Assembly (NCBI GenBank): GCA_965153455.1
Contig: OZ234503.1
Coordinates: forward strand, 124,001-188,000
Reading direction: 5' to 3'
Source of the DNA: Sphagnum compactum
Taxonomy: Eukaryota; Bryophyta; Sphagnopsida; Sphagnales
DNA: 64,000 nucleotides
In this document: in pieces, positions 57,270 to 64,000 of the stretch
How the letters are laid out: each line of letters starts with the position of its first letter
Numbering within the stretch: the stretch's first letter is position 1
The notes under the pieces: model-generated
The model's database searches: none
What the model was told of the DNA's origin: nothing
What the model saw: only the letters and a program-made list of their open reading frames with translations
Translations under genes and position numbers: made by a program

Positions 57270-58640
57270 CCTACTCACTTTTACCACCCCCCAAGCCCCC
57301 AATCCTACCTATCAATTTATTAAGGTTTGTCCTAATTCAGGGATGATGAACATAGGTCTCCGTATGTAGATATTACAAACAATTTATAGTGGAAACAATA
57401 TCATAATTGTAGCCATCTTGGTTTAGTTAATGCATATTTTATTAAATTTTGTTTACCTAATTTATTTATGGAATGGACATTACAATACATCTTTCCATGT
57501 AATTATTATAAGTATGTACTATTGAATTATAGTTTAGGTTGGGACTGATAAATTAGTTAGTAAGTTTTTCACAAATCTATAATAATTAACCTAAACTAAA
57601 TTTTAGGTTTTAGACATATGTGAAATAATATAATTTCATTCTATATCTTTTTCAAAGAGAGTGGAAAAAAAATTAGTTTAGAGAGATCACACAAAAGTAA
57701 AAGACATATATTTTCTTTTGGTTTTTTACAAATTTTATTTGATTGTTTCTTAAGATTAAGTTTTTTTCGATCAATAAATCTTTATAGTTTAAAAGCTTTA
57801 AAATTTGGTTTCTAAATTTTTTCCTATTTTTTTATTTTTTTGTTTTGCATTATATAATTTATATATTTTGTATAGTTTTTTGGGTTTAGGGCATATATCA
57901 CTAGGACTTTTTTTGGTTAGGGTTCATATAGTTAGGGTTCTAATAGGGTTTATGAAAAAATATCATTTGGATTTTTAACGATTATGCCATATGATTTAAT
58001 GTAAGAATTTGGTTCATATATATATCAAAGTGTAAGGTTTATACTCTAGACTTTGTTCATTGTATTGGTTTCTAATTTTATCATTTGTTTAGATCTATAA
58101 CATAATTATGAATCTCCTTTATTTCCATATGTTCCATAGTTGTTGAAGTTCAATATTTCTTAACCCACTTTTGTTTAAATGTAATACCCATATCATATTG
58201 TGATAATTCATAAGCAGGAAACATAAAAATATTTTTAAAATATTTGATTCCCCGTTAATACATCATGAAATTCATGTTTTCAAAATTATTTATTCACCTT
58301 ATAGTATGATTTAACATATATAAAAATCAACATAATGCAAAATTGATCACATTGATGATAAAGGGGGGTATGATTTAATGAATGATTATCAAAAATAATG
58401 ATTTCAATAATTTATCAACATAAAAAAATCTAATTAAAATAATAAATTAAATATCAAATTATTGATTTGATTTTTATATCTGAATTTTAGTTATCTAAAT
58501 AATTAAGGTTCACCAAATAATCAATTAATTAATATTAATAAATAAATGATTTTTAAATATGATAATCAATCATTTACATTATCTGAAATAAGTTTTTTCT
58601 AATCCCTAAATTATGAAATTATTAGTTGATACTTAGATTA
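57270..58640. other. AT-rich stretch with a dispersed-repeat copy
   Basis: Contains a relative of the unit seen at 3468-3780 (about 58180-58350: 'aatacccatatcatattgtgataatt', then 'gcaaaattgatcacattgatgataa'). 'gttagggttctaatagggtt' near 57930 is telomere-like by chance or decay. No gene. Confidence 0.35.
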
Positions 58641-58699
58641 GATTATTATGTCCTATGAATCTCATAAATATTACAATGGAAACCTATATGCAAATATTA

Positions 58700-58990
58700 G
58701 AAAAGATGTAAAAAATCAACAACTATTTCTGGACCTACATGTGGGTATTGCAATGGATGTAAAAACCAACAACTATTTGCGAGACCTATATGCGAGTATT
58801 GCAATGGATGTAAAAACCAACAACTATCACGAAACTTATATGCGAGTATTGCAATGAATGTAAAAACTAACAACTATTACAAAACCCTATATGTGGGTAT
58901 TGCGTCCATTATACGACCCTATATGCAGGTGTTGCAATGGATGAAAAAAACTAACAACTATTACGAGACCCTATATGTGGGTATTACATA
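58700..58990. repeat. ~50-bp tandem repeat, five to six copies
   Basis: Units begin 'gatgtaaaaaccaacaacta' or similar at about 58703, 58754, 58807, 58857 and 58940, and each ends 'tatatgcgagtattgcaatg' or a variant. A partial unit ('acgaccctatatgcaggtgttgc') interrupts near 58914-58939. The 'gggtattgc' end recalls the 206-bp repeat at 5 kb. Confidence 0.75.
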
Positions 58991-59624
58991 TTTGAAATGG
59001 TTTTATGGAAAATTATAATAGAAAGGATGTAAGTATTGCACAATGTTCATTTTGATTTTTGTAAACCTTAAACAAATTAATGTTAACTATTCATATGGGC
59101 CTATTTATTTTTTGTTCTTACATCAAAGTATTAAGAAGATTATGAAAAAGAAGACCAATATGATTAACAATATATCCATCAATCAAATGTGATTTTAAAA
59201 AAATAGTATATTGATAAAAGATGTAAAAAAATGGGTGGATCAAAAATTGTTAAAAAACCCAATGAAAAAAAGAAGGTTCTTTATAATATATCGAAAAACC
59301 AAAGTTCAAAAATTGGGTAATCCAAAAAATGAAAGGGTTAAAAAAACCTAGATATATAAATGGAAACCCTAAACCATATCATTATCTACAATTTCGTGTT
59401 TACTTCGGTAAATTGTTACTTCAATTGCAGCACTTGTTACATGACGAGCAATGTACAAATGGTGGTGTTACATCTCAACTTGAACTGCATTCGCAATAAA
59501 CGCTTCTTTTATTGTTTCCTCAACCTTATAAACACGCAAAAACCACCAAATTAAAACCTAACACACTTTGGATGAAAGAAAATTATAAAAAAAAATAAAC
59601 ATTGATTATTATTATTTCTTACCT

Positions 59625-60550
59625 TCTGTCGCAACCCTAGCCTTGGGCTCGTGACCAAGGCAAGGGGTTGCAAGGTTACGGGCCAAGTGGAAGCCCGGGA
59701 ATCACATCTCATGCTCCCGGGAGTGCCAAAGAGGGTGAGGGAATGAACCCTCACACTCCCAAGTGAACTCCCATGTTAGGAATTAGAGTCCCTTTGGGAC
59801 TCCCAAATCTTCAGAACGCAATTGCAGGGGTCAAAACCCATCGACTCAAAGAGTTCTTTTAATCATTGGAAAGCTATTGAAACATAGATGTCTGAAATGG
59901 GCTCGCATCACCCATTTGCACATCTGAAACACAAGTTATGATCAAAAGAAAGGTCGAGAGTCAAACTAGCAATTTGACTCCCAACCACTAAAAGTCATGA
60001 ATTGACCCAATTTCCTCGCATGCAAGCAACATGCGACATATCATTGGAAAGCTTTCAACAAGGGCTACAACTTTGCTTTAGACCTCATCGCAATTGAAGG
60101 TCTACACGCGAAGTTATGGGCCCCCAAAGTCACAGGAGTCCTAACCGAGGGAATTTCGGGCCTCCCACTTGGGAGTCCTAGGACAAAAAGACATCTAGAT
60201 GTGGCCCCCATGGAGAGGCACAAAGTATATTATAAAGGGGAAGGTGGTGGCTTCCCTCAAGTTTGGGCCGTGGTGAGTCTTGTGAGTCCGAGTTGCCCAT
60301 GGCTTGTCCTACCACCAAAAGTGTTCAAACTATGCGTTAACCACCCCGTGTTAGTTTTGTGCAAGTTCGTGTGAATAATTAAAGCTTGTCAATTCTTCCT
60401 AGTTCCATCTCAGAGCTCCAGCATGCCCCCTCTACCCCTCTAAGTGCTGCGAATTAAGGAGCGTGCCCCGACTCCTTACTCTTCCGTTATTTCTTGTTTA
60501 GGACTCACATTTGAGTCCCTCAAGGAGTTGGGATCGCATCACCTTCCATG
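59625..60550 (+). mobile_element. LTR-like block with TATA motif, possible solo LTR
   Basis: Composition changes to balanced GC over about 0.9 kb between AT-rich flanks. A 'tgtcgcaaccct' start (59628), a TATA motif (tattataaagggg, about 60229-60241) and a downstream leader-like stretch are arranged as U3-R-U5. No second copy is in the window, and no primer-binding site, terminal CA or target duplication could be fixed. The 1.1 kb after it has no gag. It could belong to the gypsy element whose pol starts at 62.5 kb or be a solo LTR. Confidence 0.35.
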
Positions 60551-61640
60551 ATTCATTCTAGATTCATGGAAATCCAATACATCTGTTAACTCTTCTATCT
60601 GACTTGCTTTATTGGACTTTTCATCCTAATTTTTGACATCCCATGCCATCTTCAATGAGCTTTGGCATGAACACGACTAACAACCTTTTGATCATTCTGC
60701 CTTTACACGGCCATGGCATTTCCCAAGATGCGAACGTTCATTTTAACATGGTCTTGATGTCGGGGACCTCCTTTAGAAATTGAAAGCCTCCTAGGTTTAG
60801 CCTTTTTTCCACCACTAAACTATGCACCTCCCTCAAATGTTTGGTCAACAACATTTGGCACAATATGCGACAATGTAAGTGCCAACTTTACACTTCCATT
60901 TGGACCCAACCTTCATCCATTCTTTGTCCTTCTGAGCCATATTAGGTGGAGAAGGAAGTGCTAGTGGCTGAAATGCCTAGTTGATTTCAAGTTTCGGACT
61001 TAAACCAAGAAATATATTTTTTAAATCATTACTTTTAAATTAAAAAATCCTAACCGTTAAACCATATACATAAAAAGTTCAAAAAACAACATGAAGGTAT
61101 TGCAAAACATAAAATCATCCAATTAAATACAACTCCTAAAAACTCTAACTATTTTCAGGTATTGTAATAAAAAAAAATTTGACAAAAAAAATCCGAAAGG
61201 TGAAGATATAATTAAACTTTAAAAAACTCATACAATTTTTTTAATTTTCATTTAATTTAATGTACCTAATTTTTAAAACAATCTAACCCACCATTTTTTG
61301 ATCAAAATTCCCAATCTATATTGAGAGTGACCTCACCATTTGAATTCCAAACTATCACCATTGTCAACTCTAAACCACATAGATTGTTTGATTCATCAAT
61401 TCTTAGTTTTGATGGAGTAACATTTTGCTCCCCAAGTCTTGGTTGTAATGGATTACCATTTTGCTTCTCAATTGTCTGTTCAGATGAAGCAACATTTTGC
61501 TTGTGAGCTCCCAAATCACCACCACCTTTCTTCAAGCTCCTTCCTTTAGCCATTACAACCTTCAACATTTAAAAAAACCACCATTTAATTGTTAATTGTT
61601 AATTCTAATGAACTAGACCAATGAAAGAAAAAAAAAAAAA
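60550..61640. other. No supported gene
   Basis: 61302-61568 (minus) and 61321-61506 (plus) are overlapping ORFs without a recognised domain. The minus one has two related phrases (SSEQTIEKQNGNP and PSKLRIDESNN) and matches a plus-strand repeat 'gatg.agcaacattttgct' occurring twice (about 61410 and 61484). Confidence 0.25.
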
Positions 61641-61649
61641 CAGTTGCAT

Positions 61650-62470
61650 GTTGCCATCGCCTTCTTCACAACACCACCACCTTAAAAGAAGGCGACAACA
61701 TTGTTACCATCACCTTCTTCACAACAAAACCACCGAAAAGGTGAGGATAGTTACTATCACCATTTTTTGCAACAAAGCTATCAAAAAAGGTGACAGAAGG
61801 TGTTGTCATCTTTTTTTTTTTTGCAACACCACCATAGAAAAAGGCAATGGTAGTTGTTGCCATCACCTTCTTTTTCTCTACAACACCCCCCCCCCAAAAG
61901 AAGGCGATGGCAATAGTTATTGTCGTCGCCTTTTTCTTCTTTGCAACAACCCCCCAAGAAGAAGGCAACAACAATTCCTGTCACCACTGTCGTCGCCTTT
62001 TTCTTCTTTTTTGCAACACCCCCCCCCAAGAAGAAGGCGATGAATATTTCCATCACCTTTTTTTTTTTTTTCTCTTCAATAGCACCCACAAAAGAAAAAG
62101 GCGACAGTGATTGTCGTTGTCTTCTTCTTCTTTGTAACACCCCGCAAGAAAAAGCCAATGGTAGCTATTGTCACCTTCTTCTTCTTCTCTACAACAACCC
62201 GCAAAAAGAAGGTGACAATAGTTACCGTCACCTTCTTCTTCATCTCTGTAATAGTAGGCATGAAAGACAAAGGTGATGGTAGCTACCATCACCTTCTTCT
62301 TCTTTGCAACACCCCCTAAGAAGAAGGCGACGACGCATTGTCCTTGCCTTTTTCTTATCTACAAGACCCCCAAGAAGAAGGTAACAATAGTTGCCATCAC
62401 CTTCTTCTTCTTCTCTGCAACACCCGCCCTGAAGAAGGCAATGACAACCACCTTCACCTTCTTCATATTT
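61650..62470. repeat. ~57-bp tandem array of palindromic units (about 14)
   Basis: Each unit has the plan caccttcttcttc, then ctgcaacaccccc, then aagaagaaggcgatg. The right part of one unit is the reverse complement of the left part of the next, so the array is a chain of potential hairpins. Unit spacing varies between about 53 and 61 bp. The best case is the perfect 26-bp palindrome at 62270-62295. All ORFs here (Phe/His/Thr-rich on both strands) are by-products. Confidence 0.8.
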
Positions 62471-62499
62471 ACAAGATTCTATTTACGCCATGTTGTTAA

Positions 62500-64000
62500 G
62501 GAGACCCTAGTTATGTGACACCATGGTGGTTCAGGATTGGGGTAGTGATTTGGTCACAATTGAGGGTAATGGTGTTATCAAGACCATACATATACTTCAG
62601 TATCTTAGTGGTGACATCGTAGACCATAGGCAATAAATATGCTATAATTTTGTGGAGGGTGTCATGGACGATGAAAAGGTAGTACTCATGGCCACGGATC
62701 CTGAGTTGTTTGTAATAGGTGAAGTGGTATTACTAGACCTTGGGTCTCTAAAGCAACCCATACAAATACTACATGTCCCTGGGACTATGCAAGATGAAAC
62801 CCATGTTTGTGATCAGGTCAAGGGCTTCCAAATTGCGAAATGGATGTTACCACCAAAAGCACATGTTCCAAAGGTCGATTTGGGGACATAAAAAGAACCA
62901 TAATACATGAAGATGAATGCAAATTTGGTAGCACCTGTTGTGACCACCTCCAATGAACTGCTCAAGGAATTTGAAGATGTCTTTGCTTAGACATACAAAG
63001 ACCTCTGAGGCATACCACTCCACATTGTTGAACATAAAATTGAATTGGACACCACCATTCCTCCCCCACATCAAGCAAGATATAAGTGAATCCTAACTAC
63101 ATTACGGTAATCAAATAGGATTTGGATAAATTACTAGTCATAAGATTCATTACACATGTGGAACAAGCTACATGGTTATCATGTTTTATTATCATCTTGA
63201 AAAAAATGGCAAATTGAGGATTTGCATCAATTTCAGCAAGTTGAATACCGCCACCAAAAGGTACTCGTATCCATTATCATTCATCAATGAGGTGCTAGAC
63301 TAGGTGATAGGACATGAGGTCTACTCCTTCATCGATGGTTTCTTAAGATACCATCATATTCACATTGTGTCGAATGATCAACACAAGAAAACTTTTATCA
63401 CGGATTGGGGAACATTCGTATGGGTGGTAATGCCATTTGGGCTAAAAAATGGGCCACCCGTGTACTAGAAGGTCGCATTTTTCGTGAATACTTCGATGTG
63501 TTCATGAAGTTGTTCTTGGATGATTTTATCATCTTCATCGACTTGATAACCCAATTATCCAAGCTTTGGTTGTGCTTTGAGAAATGCCAAGCGGACAATA
63601 TTAGTCTCAACCTAGAGGAGTGCATTTTTTTGGTGTTTTCAGACATGATTTTGGGCTTCATAGTTTCTAGGGAAGGAAAGCTATTGGACCCAATGAAGAT
63701 CAAGGTTTTTGTGAACATGTCGGCACCAACTATCCCTCATGAGATATATGTGTTCAATGGAATCGTGCAATTTTACTGTTATTTCATTCAAACTTCATTT
63801 TCATTATGGCACCAATCACCAAATTAATGCAAAAAAACAAATCCTTTGTATGGATCGTAGAATATTAGCAAGCTTGGGAAACCATCAAACGCTAGTATGT
63901 GGAAGCTCCAATTTTGATATCACCATAGTGGGATAAAGAATTCCATGTGCATACTGACATGTCTAACCTGGCAATAAACACCATGTTGGCTCAAAACTTG
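62500..64000 (+). mobile_element. Ty3/gypsy retrotransposon pol fragment, decayed, cut by window end
   Basis: Retrotransposon polyprotein region between protease and reverse transcriptase. 62652-62891 carries a linker (DDEKVVLMATDPELFVIGEV). From about 62935 come ELLKEFEDVF, KIELDTTIPPPHQARY and the start of the reverse transcriptase. RT blocks include FITDWGTFVWVVMPFGLKN (about 63391-63449) and the FLDD catalytic motif (about 63512-63523). After it come SKLWLCFEKCQ and FLVFSDMILGFIVSREGKL. Stops and frameshifts are frequent before 63400; 63405-63827 is open but out of register at its start. RNase H and integrase lie beyond 64000. Family assignment is secure at gypsy level. Confidence 0.85.

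Noticed and set aside
57028-57369. 113-codon Leu/Thr/Tyr-rich ORF
   Set aside because: It is a translation of the degenerate (CTAC)n tract.
58700-58990. CRISPR-like or coding repeat (69-codon ORF)
   Set aside because: It is a simple ~50-bp tandem array without spacers; the ORF ends when a unit shifts frame.
61621-62518. Many overlapping ORFs on both strands (up to 140 codons)
   Set aside because: They are all translations of the 57-bp palindromic array.

Overview
The window looks like intergenic and transposon-rich nuclear DNA of a land plant with a large genome, probably not a flowering plant. The clues are spliced exons with GT/AG borders, plant-type Helitrons and a PIF/Harbinger element. 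There are also plant (CCCTAAA)n motifs, a CHAT gene of plant type, and a Ty3/gypsy pol that reminds me of gymnosperm, fern or bryophyte elements. That lineage guess is recall, not a search result. Bases are very AT-rich, with islands of more balanced composition at about 8-13 kb, 32-34 kb and 36-53 kb where the gene-like material lies. I found no clearly intact host gene. Almost every coding signal carries frameshifts or stops.

Layout. 0-7 kb: purine-rich DNA, a 1.33-kb imperfect palindrome (2826-4161), a 206-209-bp tandem repeat (4900-5545) and a decayed minus-strand coding stretch (5888-6960). 7-13.3 kb: low-complexity DNA, then a TKL-type protein kinase pseudogene on the minus strand (12818 to about 11176, plus a possible last exon at 10981-10877). 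13.9-16 kb: a decayed PIF/Harbinger element with a transposase on plus and a SANT/trihelix partner on minus. 20.7-22.6 kb: a Thr/Pro-rich repeat-protein remnant. 23-28.2 kb: duplicated blocks, poly-G repeats, a 40-bp minisatellite inside a strand-asymmetric AT domain, a tRNA-like (SINE) box pair and a short minus-strand Helitron (27502-28204). 31-34.7 kb: a foldback element, a Ser-rich ORF with a 149-bp tandem duplication, isolated exons and a 43-bp-arm hairpin.

35.9-40.6 kb holds the main mobile element. It is a Helitron Rep-helicase reading frame that keeps one register over 1564 codons, broken by five stops, with an N-terminal array of 43-residue repeats. Helitron 3'-type hairpins lie on both sides (34.78, 34.99, 40.65 and 41.38-41.41 kb), and another full 3' terminus (hairpin plus CTAG|T) lies at 53420. 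Between 41.4 and 53.4 kb lie pieces of unrelated genes: two exons of unknown type, a ZRANB3-like HNH exon and acidic tail (plus), and on the minus strand three 5' exons of a plastid-type aldo/keto reductase followed within about 240 bp by exons of a CHAT-protease gene whose 3' end is tandemly duplicated. The simplest reading is a gene-capturing Helitron that put parts of several genes side by side, but its 5' end was not located.

53.4-64 kb: AT-rich DNA, (ACCT)-like repeats, a ~50-bp tandem repeat, an LTR-like block with a TATA motif (about 59.6-60.55 kb), a ~57-bp array whose units are palindromic (61.65-62.47 kb), and a decayed Ty3/gypsy pol that runs off the window end.
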